From assembly GCA_963989245.1 (NCBI GenBank), contig OZ022340.1, forward strand, positions 37,033,375 to 37,097,374: a stretch of 64,000 nucleotides of DNA, in the 5' to 3' direction. Shown here one piece after another: positions 21,961-33,748 of this stretch. Position 1 is the first letter of the stretch. The number at the start of each line of letters is the position of its first letter. A program made the translations under genes and the position numbers. The notes beneath the pieces were generated by a model. The model saw only the letters and a program-made list of their open reading frames with translations, did no database searches and was not told the DNA's origin. The DNA comes from Nansenia antarctica (taxonomy: Eukaryota > Chordata > Actinopteri > Argentiniformes > Microstomatidae).

Positions 21961-22108
21961 GAATTATAAGGTTCTATCTCCGTTTAGGGCAGTTCAGAGA
22001 TATTCAACATATTAATAACACCACACAGGCATTAATAAACACCTAATGGATCAGATTGTGTAAAAAACTAAATGTTGTCCAAAAATGGAGATAGAACCTT
22101 ATAATTCT
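21961..22108. repeat. 148-bp palindrome (MITE-like)
   Basis: GAATTATAAGGTTCTATCTC near 21961 is inverted as GAGATAGAACCTTATAATTC ending near 22107. The two 25-bp arms enclose about 96 bp. Non-coding. Confidence 0.8.
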
Positions 22109-22618
22109 AACCTCACAACTTTCCGAGCGTTCACTGACCCAGAAAAGTCCAAATGATCATCCACTTACCATCTCTGGTGGCTCCCTGGCTGAGCTGGCAG
22201 AGAGAGGAGCTGCCGCTGATGGTGGGAGGAGGGAGAGAGGAGGTACTGATGGAGGGAGAGCTCCGGCTGCTGGAGAGGAGAGCCCTCCTGTCCTGCTGCT
22301 CATGCCGCCCCCACCCAGAGCGCATGGCTCTCTATCCACCCTGACTACGCCAACGGTACCGCTAGCACTGCGGCTGCTTTCTACCGCTAGCACTGCTACT
22401 TGCTACCAATCTTGCCGCTACCGGTCACTGCCACCTGAGATTGTCCTGGCTCCTGGTAGAGAGAGGAGGTTGAGAAAGGGCATGTGAATGTGAGGAGAAG
22501 TATATGAGAAACAGTCTCAGATTTACTTTACATTTGAAAATGACAATGAATACCAGAGTAGAACAATCGTCCCCCCACCTCTACATCGGCCCTGGAGACA
22601 CACACACTCTCTCTCTCA

Positions 22619-22671
<53 letters not shown>

Positions 22672-23104
22672 CAAGCTGAGCGGAGCTTAATCACACATGG
22701 CGGGGTTAGAGGGCTGCCATCACGTGCAGGAGTGTAAATCCTCAGAGCTGCAACTTCACTGCAGACACAATCAATCTATACGTGGGTCCATCTGTCTGTG
22801 GGTCCATTTATAAAGCAGGGCAGAAATCAATTAGCTCAAGCATCCAGCCAGAGATCTCATGACTCTGCTAATGGAGCAAACATAAACTATCTATAAAGAC
22901 AAGAGCCAATCAATGTGGCTCTGCTGGGAGATGTAGTGGGAGCTAAGGCAAGCAAGAAAATAGCATGCAAAGAATGCAAAACACATCCTTGCAAGTAAAT
23001 GGGAAACTATGGTTCCAATCATTCCAAAGAAAAGAAACTACAGTATATTATGCACATGCTGCCGACCACTTTTTTCTAGAACGTTCATGATCATAATTTA
23101 GACC
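22109..23104. other. No gene recognised, contains a (CA)n microsatellite at 22620-22671
   Basis: A GC-rich patch with repeated GCTAGCACTGC/GCTACC words (22345-22430), then CT/CA dinucleotides and about 25 CA units, then unremarkable sequence. No splice-bounded coding stretch could be supported. Confidence 0.5.
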
Positions 23105-23149
23105 GTTTTTTTGCTATCTACCTTATAATATCACACTAGTTAGACTACT

Positions 23150-23990
23150 CCTAAAGCCTGCACTTACAAGCTATGTAGCCAATGAGTTTGAAAAGCTCTC
23201 CGTCTGGTCCTTGTAAGGACACGTGCAGCAGCATTCTGAACCATTTGCAGTCGACTAATCACTTTTTTTGGTAGACCTGTCAGGAGAGCATTGCAGTAAT
23301 CTAGTCTGCTAGTGACAAACGCATGCATTCATTTTTCAGTGTCTGCCTGGGAGAGAATAGATTGTACCTTAGTAATGTTTCTTAAACGTTAGAAGGATAT
23401 TTTTGTTGTATTTTTGATATGGGTTTCAAAGTTAAGATCAATTATGTCAATTATGACACCTAGATTTCTGACCTGGCACTTAGTGTAAGTGTTTTCAAAT
23501 GTGCAGATAATTTCTCTCTCGGCTTTCTCACTGATGATCAATACCTCAGTTTTTTCCTGATTGAGTTGGAGAAAATGTTGTGTCATCCATGCATTGATAT
23601 CAGCAATACAATCTATCAGGTGGTCAAACATCCCCTAGTCATTGGGAGTTACTGAGATATAAAGCTGAATGTCATCAGCATAGCTATGGTAGTTAATGCT
23701 GTGCCTCCTGATGACAGAGCTGAGGGGTAGCATGTGTAGGCTGAAAAGCAACAGTGCTAGAATGGACCCCTGGGGAACTCCACAGGTCACACTATAGTTT
23801 TTTGATTTATGGTCACCAAGGGCCACAAAGAAATCTCGTCCAGAGAGGCCGACCCAGTCTTCAAGTCTCTCCATAAGTATGTTATGGTCCACAGTATCAA
23901 AAGCTGCACTCAGGTCTAAAAGAACATGGATAGAGAGTTTCTTTGAGTCAGCATTAATTCTAAGGATATTTCCCTAGTTTATTCATTAAT
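23150..23990 (-). pseudogene. L2-like LINE reverse-transcriptase relic
   Basis: On the minus strand two blocks share one frame. 23892-23635 holds SVTCGVPQGSILALLLFSLH and the catalytic YADDIQLY. 23631-23389 holds the thumb region (ITD-like start, INAWMTQHFLQLNQEKTEVL, VRNLGVIID). A TAG at 23632 separates them. These motifs are typical of L2/CR1 elements in fish. More of the 3' end is recognisable to about 23150 in degraded form. The upstream part is cut by the solo LTR at 23996. Confidence 0.85.
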
Positions 23991-23995
23991 GTTAC

Positions 23996-24435
23996 TGTCA
24001 GGTTGGGGGTCGCTCTACCTTTGAGCGACCCTTTGGCGCCCCCTTTGATGTGTATTTGTTTCTCTGTCTGTCCTAATGTCTGTGATTGTTGTGAGTGATT
24101 GTCTTGGTCTATTTATATCCCCCTGTGTTTTCCCTCTTTTTCGGTTGTTCACTTGTCCTACGTGAGTACTATGTGTCAGAGTCGTAACGTTCCTCGCCGT
24201 ATAGGAAGTTATGTATCGATTGACTGTTCCTGAGCTTGTGTAATGATATCATACTACCGGTATTAGTTTTTTTGGGAGACTAAACCTACCTCCAACTTTT
24301 GTTTGTATTGTTTAAGTTTGATTGATTGTTGCCGACGACTCAATAAAGAGTATCTTTATTTTTGAATTCTACGTTCGTGTCCGTCTCCGGTGTTCTGCAC
24401 GACATCTGGGTCCAACTTTAGATTAACACGTAACA
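23996..24435 (+). repeat. Solo LTR (440 bp) with 5-bp TSD
   Basis: The unit begins TGTCAGGTTGGGGG and ends ACACGTAACA, with TG...CA ends, and is flanked by GTTAC on both sides (23991-23995 and 24436-24440). It contains a CTATTTATATCC box near 24109 and a polyadenylation signal in ACTCAATAAAGAG near 24340, in the order expected for an LTR. There is no internal retroelement sequence beside it. It landed in the L2-like LINE. Orientation is inferred from the AATAAA. Confidence 0.75.
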
Positions 24436-24579
24436 GTTACATTTGTGATGGGGGTGGGGTAGAACCATTCTGAATTCTACGTTCGTGTCCGTCTCCGGTG
24501 TTCTGCACGACATCTGGGTCCAACTTTAGATTAACACGTAACAGTTACATTTGTGATGGGGGTGGGGTAGAACCATTCT
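24364..24579. repeat. 108-bp tandem duplication spanning the solo-LTR end
   Basis: GAATTCTACGTTCGTGTCCG starts at 24364 and again at 24472. Each copy includes the last 72 bp of the LTR, the TSD and 36 bp of flank ending AGAACCATTCTG. The duplication therefore occurred after the LTR inserted. Confidence 0.92.
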
Positions 24580-24696
24580 GTTCATAGAACCATTACCATG
24601 ACAACATGCACGGTAGAGTAACAAATAAAGGTTTATTCCCATCATCGCTGATGTCCTCTGTTCTTTCCTCTGATCGTGTGGACACAAACACGTATA

Positions 24697-24794
24697 AAGA
24701 CTGATAGAAATGTTCAGACTGATAGAAAGGTTCATTAAGGTTGGTTAGGGTTCAGACTGATAGAAAGGTTCATTAAGGTTGGTTAGGGTTCAGC
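24697..24794. repeat. 38-bp minisatellite, left part
   Basis: Units of TTCAGACTGATAGAAAGGTT plus CATTAAGGTTGGTTAGGG. The array stops at GGGTTCAG where the Rex1-like LINE starts, and resumes at 27381. Confidence 0.95.
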
Positions 24795-27380
24795 ACCCCG
24801 ATGCATTCATTGTAATCTCGGGGGATTTCAACCATGTCAGCCTGTCTCATCACCTAACTGGATTTGTGCAGTATGTTGACTGTCCCACCAGAGAGAATAA
24901 GACCCTCGACCTACTGTATGCAAATGCCAAGGAGGCATACACTGTCTCAGCACTCCCACCACTTGGCAGGTCAGATCACAATCTGGTCCTACTCCAGCCC
25001 TCCTACAAACCCTGTGTTATGAGGCAGCCTGTGACCACCAGGACACTCAGGAAGTGGACACCGGAGGCCTGTGAGACCCTCAGGGCCTGTTATGAATGCA
25101 CAGACTGGGTGGAACTACAGAACACAGAAGGTAATAGCACAGCTGTGGACAGGATGGTTGACTGCTGCACTGACTATTTGACATGGTGCAGGGACATGAT
25201 TGTTCCGACGAGGACGGTGCGTTGCTTTCCCAACAATAAACCATGGATTACCTGTAACATCAAGAGGCTACTGAACCAAAAAAAGGCTGCCTCTAGAGAG
25301 GGGGACAGAGAGAAGCGCAGGCTGATACAACAAGAGCTGAAGAGGAGTATGAAACAGGCCAAGGTGGACTACAAGAACAAGGTGGAGAGGAAGCTGCAAC
25401 ACAGCAACACCAGAGAGGTGTGGAAGGGGATGAAGACCATCACCGGCTACAAACGGAAGAACAGTCAGGCAGCGGTCCCGGACTTGGCTAAGGCCAATGA
25501 GCTCAACCACAGGTTTGACTCAGCGGCCGGTGCCTACTCTGTCCCTGCTGCCCCTCCCACTACCTCTCCCGCTTCACAAGCCTCCCCCACATCCCACAGC
25601 TACAGCCTCGGCAGCACGGCTGGGCCCCCTTCCCCTCCCCTCCCCTTCCCCCTCCCCTCCCCTCCCCTTCCCCTCCCCTCCCCCCCTCTCCCACCAAGCC
25701 CCCCCCTGTCCCTCACAGTGGAGGAGGTAAGGGCGGAGCTGAAGAGGCTGCACCCTGGAAAGGCGGCTGGTCCTGATGGGGTGTGCTCGCGGCTGCTGAA
25801 GGTCTGTGCAGACCAACTGGCTGAGCCCCTCCAGAAGCTCTTCAACCTGAGTTTACAGTCAGGGACGGTGCCGGTTCTGTGGAAAACATCATGTCTCGTG
25901 CCAGTACCCAAAACTGGGCGCCCGGCCGAGCTCAACGACTACAGACCGGTTGCCCTCACTTCACATAGTATGAAGACACTGGAGCGGCTGTTTCTGAGAC
26001 ATCTGAGACCACAGACTGAACATGCACGCGATCCCCTGCAGTTCGGGTACCAGGAAAAAGTTGGTGTGGATGACGCTGTCCTCTACCTTCTCCATCGTGC
26101 TTACTCCTACCTGGATGAGCCCGGAAGTCAGGTGAGGATAATGTTTTTCGACTTCTCAAGTGCCTTTAACACCATCCAGCCTCTTCTACTCCGAGAGAAG
26201 CTTTCAGGTATGGGGGTTGATCCCTCCACTACATCCTGGATCATGGACTACCTCACTGGACGGCCACAGTCAGTCAGGCTGGGGAACTGTGTCTCGGACA
26301 CAGTAGTGAGCAACACCGGGGCTCCGCAGGGAACTGTGCTGGCTCCCTTCCTATTCACCCTGTACACATCAGACTTCAGCTACAACTCAGAGTCCTGCCA
26401 CGTACAGAAGTACTCTGACGATACAGCCATAGTGGCGTGCGTGAGGGATGGACGGGAGGGGGAGTACAGGGATCTGATAGGAGCCTTCAGCGTCTGGAGC
26501 GAGAGGAATGGTCTGCTCCTCAATCAAACCAAGACCAAGGAGCTAGTTTTAGACTTCCGTAGGTCTAAGCCACCTCGCTTGCCCATTAACATCCGGGGCG
26601 AGGATATCGAGGTGGTGAAGACCTACAAGTACCTGGGGGTGCATCTGGACGACAAACTGGACTGGTCCACCAACACAGAGGCACTTTATAAGAAGGGCCA
26701 GAGCAGGCTGTATTTCCTAAGGAGACTTAGGTCTTTTGTGTGTGGAGAGATGCTGGCCATGTTTTACCAGTCTGTCATGGCCAGCATTCTCTTTTACGCT
26801 GCAGTCTGCTGGGGGGGGAAACATCTCCAAGAGGGATACCGGACGGCTGGACAAGCTGGTAAAAAAGGCGGGTTCAGTGGTGGGAAGGAGCCTGGACTCT
26901 CTGGGGACGGTGGTGGAGAGAAGGACTAGGAGCAAGCTGCTGTCCATCAGGGACAACCCCAACCACCCCCTCCATCATGTCCTCGCTGGGCAAACCAGCA
27001 GCCGCCGCAGAGGGCGGTTCATTTCGGTACGCTCTCGGACAGAGCGATATAAAAAATAATTTATCCCGGCTGCACTAAGACTGTTCAATGGCAACTAAAG
27101 TAGTAGTCGGGGTCAAGGCTCCTGAATCTGTATATATTATTTATTTTAATCATCATCATCACTTTTTTGTATTTTAATATAATAACTATAGCCATCTTTT
27201 ATCCACTTTTCTACCATGATCTCACTGTTTATTTTTTATATACTATACATGGCTGGCCCAGTATTGTTGTCTGTCCTTTATGTTGTGTTGTCATGTGTTG
27301 TTTTTAGAGAGTGGCGTGGCAAAATGAATTTCCCCACGGGGATAAATAAAGTATAATTGAATTGAATTGAATTGAATTGA
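24795..27380 (+). mobile_element. 5'-truncated Rex1/Babar-like LINE
   Basis: The element enters the minisatellite at CACCCCGATGC and ends with CCCCACGGGGATAAATAAAG, then an AATTG repeat tail. The CCCCACGGGGATnAATAAAG signature is typical of Rex1-type fish LINEs. It lacks the start of the endonuclease, so it is 5' truncated. Confidence 0.85.
24796..27056 (+). pseudogene. Rex1-like endonuclease/reverse transcriptase, frameshifted
   Basis: The frame to 26929 begins inside the AP-like endonuclease (GDFNHVSLS, then GRSDHNLVL). It continues through a coiled linker with a proline-rich, TCCCC-encoded stretch (25610-25705) to the RT. RT motifs are PGKAAGPDGV, motif A FFDFSSAFNTIQ, GAPQGTVLAPFLF, and the catalytic box as YSDDTAIV, where most relatives have YADD or YSDD. 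A run of eight Gs at 26811-26818 shifts the frame, and the C-terminal part continues in another frame to about 27056 (ISKRDTGRLDKLVKKAGSVV). The gap-free 716 codons suggest a fairly young copy. Confidence 0.9.
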
Positions 27381-27605
27381 GACTGATAGAAAAGTTCATT
27401 AAGGTTGGTTAGGGTTCAGACTGATAGAAAGGTTCATTAAGGTTGGTTAGGGTTCAGACTGATAGAAAGGTTCATTAAGGTTGGTTAGGGTTCAGACTGA
27501 TAGAAAGGTTCATTAAGGTTGGTTAGGGTTCAGACTGATAGAAAGGTTCATTAAGGTTGGCTAGGGTTCAGACTGAGAGAAAGGTTCAGTAAGGTTCGTT
27601 CGGGT
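27381..27605. repeat. 38-bp minisatellite, right part
   Basis: About six further units of the array interrupted at 24794. They are degenerate at the far end (GGCTAGGG, GAGAGAAAGG, TCGGGT). Confidence 0.95.
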
Positions 27606-28280
27606 TTAGACATCCCAAAGTCATCTCGGGTCTCCAGAGTCAATGGAGTTAGTGGAGTTAAGAGGTTCTACCTTCAATCACAAAGATGATGATGAATCTG
27701 GAAGATCAGAATCACGGAGGACATCAAAAAAGAAGACATCAAAAAAAGTAGTAACAGCCTTTGAGCCAGAGGAAGGTTGATGGGACCTGATATGATCCTC
27801 AAGACCACAGAGCATCTGGGACCTGCTATGAACCAGACTAGAGGGCATCTATGGGACCTGGTAGTAATGCCCTATACAACCACAAGCAGTAGCTGGTAGA
27901 CCTGTGCACTCCTTGCTAACAGGTGGGCAGAATTAGAATATTCAAAGAGGATTATTTCTGCATTATCCCCATATCAATTACACCAATACACAGAGAGAGG
28001 AAGAATTTACTTTTACAAAGTAAAATAAAATAAATTAAAATATTGTGTTTCTATAAATATTGTGTTTCTATATTGTGTTTCTATAGTCGTAGCGTCAATT
28101 CAACGTGCCTTTACTTTATATCAACTGACACTACAGAGCAATACATCACATACATCACAGCACAATTATAGCACAAATGAACTCTGATGCATCATTGCTA
28201 ACCCAGTGTGCAGACATAACACTATTGTAATTATTATAAGGTGGGCTTGCTTCAGCAACACCAACTTTTGTTCTTGGACA
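27606..28280. other. No gene recognised
   Basis: AT-rich sequence with short repeats (TTGTGTTTCTATA, three times near 28040-28085). No coding motif is seen. Confidence 0.5.
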
Positions 28281-28283
28281 CAT

Positions 28284-28285
28284 GC

Positions 28286-28326
<41 letters not shown>

Positions 28327-28340
28327 GTTATTATTATTAG
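28284..28340. repeat. (ATT)n microsatellite
   Basis: About 17 ATT units followed by imperfect AGT/ATT triplets to 28375. Confidence 0.97.
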
Positions 28341-28479
28341 TAGTAGTAGCAGTAGTATTAGTATTATTATTATTACAATTCTTCCACTTGCTACTAGTTC
28401 CATTGTGTTCTGTTTGCTCCATAAGAGAGAGAGAGATTTAAATGTTTTCTTTATTCACCTTTCAGAAAAATACAAGCTA

Positions 28480-28990
28480 ATTCACTAATTTACAAAACAA
28501 CAACAAAAAGAAACAAAATTAAAAACATTAAAAACAAGAAAAACTAAAAAATGAAGTACAAGCAACTCTTCAACCGAGCACAAAACACGGCCAATACCCC
28601 ACATATTTATAAAAGCATCTATATTATCTGTCAGTTTATTGTACAGAAATTCCAGCCTGAGATGTGCTGCCAGCAAACCACTCATCATCAGGACTGGGTC
28701 CACTGACCCCTGACCGTGGTGCAGTTTATTCTTGTTTTCCAGATAGACAGTTTGGCCACTCCTGATAAAAAACAACAACAACAACCCTGAAACCACTCCT
28801 CTAGTTGTCTAAAAAGGCTCTTAAGTCTGGGACACAGAATAAAGAGGTGTTGTAAGGACTCCCCCCCGAACAAAAAGGGCTGGCCTCCCCTACACTGGGA
28901 TCCAGGTGCACCAGATGTCTATTTGTGGCCCCATGCACAATCCTCCACTGGAGGTCACCTGTCCATTTATCAATAGGGGACAAGGATCTC
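28480..28990 (-). pseudogene. Tx1/L1-like LINE C-terminal relic
   Basis: Minus-strand frames 28983-28801 and 28873-28688 overlap with a shift. They contain DKWTGDLQWRIVHGATNRHL, a segment with FCSGG, and LQHLFILCPRLKSLFRQLEEW. This C-terminal tryptophan and CCHC-like block, C-x2-C then H-x4-C, is the region after RT in L1/Tx1-type LINEs in fish. One cysteine appears lost and several shifts are present. It is too short to place further. Confidence 0.75.
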
Positions 28991-29087
28991 GGGGAAGAGT
29001 CTTGGGTTAGATAGAAAGATAGAAAACACCCCCCTCCTTCCTGCCACTCCCCAATAGAAGGAGTGTGACTGCTGTCAGTAGCATAGC

Positions 29088-30240
29088 TTGTCTGTCTATG
29101 GGGGTGTTCTCACTAGGCAAAATGTAATTGGTACGGTATTATTAGATTTTAGTGCAGCCTTAGACATATTGGATCATTCAATCTTATTGAATAAATTAAG
29201 CTGCTATGGATTTGAAGACTCTGCAAATAAAGAGATTAAGAGTTATCTAACGAACAGGAAATGCTCAGTTTATTTTAATGGTAGTTACTCTGAGATGAGA
29301 GCTGTGGATATTGGGGTGCCACAAGGAAGCTGTCTTGGGCCACTTTTATTTTCTATTTTCACAAATGATTTGCCGCTGGTTTTGAATTCTGCCACCATGG
29401 TTATGTACGCTGACGATTCCACAGTATATGTTTCAGCAAACACAGTAGAAGAACTGGATGAGGTGTTAAATAAAGAACTAAAGTTAATTAAGGAATGGGT
29501 GACAGGAAATAGACTAGCTCTCAATATTGAGAAAACTAAATCAATGGTTTTGGGCTCAAGATACAAGCTGAAATCTGCACCAGCTTTGAACTTAATTGTA
29601 GGAGATAAACATATAGAACAAAAAACAGAGGTGAAATGATTGGGATTAATTATTGATGACAGAATGTCGTGGAACAGCTACATTAATCAGAAGGTGATCA
29701 GAATGGGCAGAGGCATGGCTGTAGTAAGACACTGTAAAAAAACATTTGCCCAGACACCTGATTAAACAACTAACTCAGGCGCTAGTTCTGTCACATCTAG
29801 ATTACGGTGCAGTCATCTGGTCCAATACAACACAAAGTAATTTGCACAAGCTACAAGTAGCCCAAAACAAAGCAGCTCGTATAGCTCTGAATTTGTCCAT
29901 ATAGAACAGGTGGCATGGCAATGCATAATCACCTGGTTAAATGTCAAAAGTAAATTGCATCACTCACTTGTGTCTTTCATTAAAAAAAATATTCTACATA
30001 TAATCCCAGAAGTACTCTATAATAAACTAACATTCTTCTCAGATGAACATCAGTACTGTACTCGGCAGGCATCAGAAGGTCAGGCTGCCTCCATGCAGAA
30101 CGAATGTAGCAAAAGGAACGGTTCACTACAGAGCAATGGTGGCATGGAATTCATTACCAAGCTTTTTAGTTTCAGATAGCAACAGAAGTTGCTTTAACCA
30201 ACAATTAAATATGTATCTGTTTACATACGGGATACCCTGA
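29088..30240 (+). pseudogene. Non-LTR retrotransposon RT relic
   Basis: The 183-codon frame to 29639 carries RT motif A (LLDFSAALDILDHSILL), the GVPQGSCLGPLLFSI block and catalytic MYADDS, then the thumb start (NRLALNIEKTKSMVLGS). A TGA at 29637 breaks it. Homologous text continues with shifts through SHLDYGAVIW (about 29800) and KLHHSLVSFIKKNI (about 29950) to AMVAWNSLPSFLVSD (about 30140-30180) and the natural end near 30240. The 5' part is missing. It abuts the left end of the Academ-like element. Confidence 0.85.
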
Positions 30241-30639
30241 AAACAATTAAGTGTTTCTCAATTAGTCCAGTTCACTATGTTCACATATATGAGTTCGTTC
30301 AACATTTTTTGGGGAGTTGGAAAACTATATATTTTTGAAAACCTTAGAGCATAACAAATCAGAAAATGCATGATTCCATTTTCCCAGAAGCCAATATGGG
30401 GGCCATCTTGGTGACCTTTAAATACTAGTTTTTCAATATCTTCACTCCTAAATTACCTAGGATCATGATCCACTGGCTAAATATACATTTTTGGGGGCAG
30501 GGAATCCAATGGTGCTAGTTAGAAATCAGTACAACTGATCAATGGCACAGGTTTAGATCATCTTGGATTTTTTATGTGCAAAACTGTTTACGCTTATCTC
30601 ATTCGGAGCAAGATTCCATGTTGGGCAGGCTACAACTCA

Positions 30640-32269
30640 CTGCTGTCCGCAAGTCAGCCTGTTACTCAGATTGGATCTCTACCACTGCTGCCAGAGGTAG
30701 CACACGAATGGTAAACTCTTCTCACCGTGATTATGCAGACAAGTGAGCTGAGGCGCCTGGCAGTTGGTGAAGAACATCCTACTACTGTCATCTCATTTGA
30801 CATGGCCCTCTATGAGAAAGTTGTGCAGTTGTTGGATGCTAGGCCTGAGTTGAAGCGCACAGTTGTACCCAGACTTGGTGAACTACATGCTGTCATGGCT
30901 GCTCTGAGAGCTCTAGGAGCATCCATAGAGAATTCAGGCATAGATGATGCCTGGATAGAAGCTGACGTCTATGGCGCAGCAACAACAAGGCAGATCCTCA
31001 AGTGCACACACTACAAGCGTTCTTTCCGGGCCCATATCTACTCATATGTAGCTCTGTATGAACTGGTACTAGAGGAATTCTTCAGAGAGAACCCACAAAT
31101 GAAAGAAGATTGCTGGCGGGCAACAGAGCAAGTAGAAGCAGCTTGTTCTGAGGAGGACAAATCTGCAAAGGCTGAATCTGCCCAGCAAGCCAACGATACA
31201 CTCCTCGAAGCCTTGGCTACTGCTGAGGTGGTGAAAGCATTCAAGGAGTGGGAAACACAGAAAGCCCAAAACGCCATGTTCAGGTCCATCATGAACTACC
31301 TGCACAGAGTGGACAGTCCTGTTCTTCGTGGCTGCATCTCACAATGCTGATCTGGCACTCCATCTGGAAGCTGCAGAAGCACTCAGCAAGCTGTTCTTTG
31401 CTTTTGACCGGATCAAATACAAGCGACTCTGGCCAAGATACATTGCTGATATGCATGACCTCAGAACCAATCATCCTGAGACCTGGAAGGAACTTGAAAC
31501 AGGTAATCTGTCAGTCTCCAGAAATGACATTCCATTTGTGTCCATAGGTGCAGACCATGCATGCGAACATCTCAACAAGCAGATGAAGGTCCACTCTGGA
31601 CTTATTGGAATCTCCAACAATGCCAACGCTAGACAGAGATTCTTCATGGCTACACCCGAACTGTCATGCCTGTCAAGAGAGTTCAAGAGTCAGTTTGGCA
31701 TTGGAACAGCTGGCAAGAACACAGAACATCCTGGACTAGGATCTTTAGACATCACAAGAGATCATGAGGCAATTGACAAAATTAAGGCTGCCATACTTAG
31801 TCATGGAAACCCAGTTACCGCTGAGGGTGACAAGTTGTACAACATGATCACACATGCCTATGTCCCACAGGAGTATGTCCAACATACAGACACTGGGCAG
31901 AAACTGTACGAAGAGTATGTGTCAGAGAGAATCAAAGGAGGAATCAGCCTCTGGGCACCAGTCAAGAAGGAAAACAACAAAATGTTTATATCTGGCAACA
32001 AGAAGTCCACTGTGAAAATCCGAGACAAAACTGTAGATCTGAAGGAGACCAAAGATCTGTATGGCAGACTGCTGATCCTTGCCCGGTCTAACAGACACAT
32101 TGACCAGAAACAGGCTGTTGGCAACTACGAGTTCACACAGACACCAAGAGCACTCTTTGCCCCTAATGGGGATATACTGCCATGCACTGACAAGTCAAAG
32201 TTGATCCACCTCCTAGAAAAGCTGGCAAAGGAAGACACAGCAGATCAGGACCAACTACTACAGGGGTAG
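30640..32269 (+). pseudogene. Academ-like transposase part, interrupted
   Basis: Frame one (30727-31350) and frame two (31328-32269) read as one protein broken by a shift near 31310-31330. Homology-like text also extends upstream of 30727 (GSLPLLPEVAHEW, about 30670-30709) across an in-frame TAA. Conserved-looking blocks are VISFDMALYEK, RLGELHAVMAALRALG, VLFFVAASHNADLALHLEA, DRIKYKRLWPRYIADMHDL and VSIGADHACEHLNKQMKV. Acidic residues in the first, second and last of these could form a DDE-type triad; that is inference. The 5' part of the gene is missing. The frame runs into a SINE at 32265, after which the nuclease part follows. I know this as a large, widely scattered family of uncharacterised animal proteins. 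Confidence 0.75.
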
Positions 32270-32470
32270 TGGTGGTCTAGTGGATAGTGAGTTGGACTTG
32301 GGATCGGAAGGTTGTGAGTTCAAATCCCGCCTGAAGCCACACCACTACTAGTGTGCCCTTGGGTAAGGCACTTAGCCCTCAGTTACTCCAGGGGGAATGT
32401 CCCTGTAATTCGTAATTGTAAGTCGCTTTGGATAAAAGCGTCTGCTAAATGGCAAAATTATAAAATTATA
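32265..32470 (+). mobile_element. V-SINE-type tRNA-derived SINE with TSD
   Basis: The head has RNA polymerase III promoter boxes: an A box like TGGTCTAGTGGATAG (about 32273) and the B box GAGTTCAAATCCCGC (about 32316). The 3' tail TAAGTCGCTTTGGATAAAAG plus CGTCTGCTAAATGG is the LINE-like tail of teleost V-SINEs. Near-perfect duplications ACTACAGG (32257-32264) and ACTACAAGG (32471-32479) flank it. It splits the Academ-like coding region. Confidence 0.93.
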
Positions 32471-32489
32471 ACTACAAGGTGGAGCTCCA

Positions 32490-33748
32490 ATGGACGTTGA
32501 AACTCTGGGCTCCAGTCAAGATGGTCATGCTAGTCACAAAATTGCACTAGTGGACGGCATGGTTGTTGTCCAAAAACTGACAAAGAAGCCAGCAACAGTA
32601 GTCACAGTCAAAGATTTAAGTGATTGGTTCTACGGCAGACTGATGTCTCTAACCAGAGACTACGACGAGGTGGTCCTGGTGTTTGATACATACAAGCCTG
32701 ATTCTTTGAAGCACATCACAAGGGAGAAAAGAAGACAAGGAAAGGATCCAATCCAATACCAAATCAGAGATGACACAAACATCAAGAACATTCCAATGAG
32801 CCGCTTACTTTCTCATGACCAAACAAAGGCTGATCTGACGGAGTATCTGGCAACAAAGACTGTTGAATACAGCAAAGACTCCCCCAAGCTTGTCATTGCT
32901 TCTGCTGCAGGACACACAGAGAGCAACAATCAATTACACTTTGAAGGCAACAACCATGAAGAAGCAGACACCTTGTTGATCCACCATGCAGTTCTGGCTT
33001 CACGTCGCAACTCCTCCAATGCACAGCTCATGTTCTTCTCCCCTGACACAGATGTACTGGTGCTGCAAATTATGACATCCTGCTGAAAAATATGTGTGTT
33101 TCAATGGTATCTGGGATTTTGGAAGTGAAACCAATATGGAAAGCTCTGGGTGCAGATCGAGCAAAGGCTTTGCCGGCATTTCATGCATTTACAGGAGCAG
33201 ACAACACTGGGCGGTTTTCTAGATTAGGCAAAACTACCTGGCTGAACATCTACCTCAAAGCAGATGATTGTGTCCTCAAGGCTCTGCAGACACTTTGTCA
33301 AACCAACCAAGTTACAGAGGATCTGCTATCTACATTAGCTACGTTTGTATGCACTGTATACTTACCGAACGGGATCCAAATTAACAACATCCCTGAACTG
33401 AGATGGTATCTTTTCTGCAAGCACATGGCAGAAAGTGGCAAGCTTCCACCCACACTTGGTGCTCTCAAGCAGCATGTCCTAAGAGCCCATATCCAGGCCA
33501 GAGTGTGGGGTCAGGCAGACATTGCCCAGCAGGAGTTCCTTGACCCACTACAGAATGGCTACTACAAGGATAAGGATGGTCAGCTGAAACCGATCACAAC
33601 AGAGTTCCTCCCAGCACCAGAGGCCATCATTGAGATGGTCAGATGTCAATGTAAAGCAGACTGTTCTTCACACAGATGTCCGTGCAATTCAGTGAAGCTA
33701 CCCTGCACGGAGCTGTGTCAGTGTAGCGCTGATGTAGCACCAAAATGA
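32490..33748 (+). pseudogene. XPG/PIN-like nuclease part of the Academ-like protein, with Cys8 tail
   Basis: Frame 32490-33086 contains IALVDGMVVVQKL, a VLVFDTYKPDSLK block, NNHEEADTLLIHHA and FFSPDTDVLVL. A one-base loss near 33068 shifts to frame 33092-33748, with ALPAFHAFTGADNTGRFS and LRWYLFCKHM. The acidic clusters VDGM, FDTY, EEAD, SPDTDV and GADNT follow the order of catalytic acidic residues in XPG/FEN-like PIN nucleases. The C-terminus has exactly eight cysteines in 27 residues (RCQCKADC, HRCPC, PCTELCQC). The terminal ADVAPK is followed by a TGA. The part is probably the continuation of the preceding transposase-like frame once the SINE is removed. Confidence 0.78.

Noticed and set aside
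22153..22487. GC-rich overlapping frames on both strands, possible exon
   Set aside because: No consistent splice sites, and short repeated GCTAGCACTGC words explain the open frames.
25497..25935. Proline- or glycine-rich frames in the Rex1-like LINE
   Set aside because: Shadow frames of the TCCCC-rich linker in the real LINE frame.
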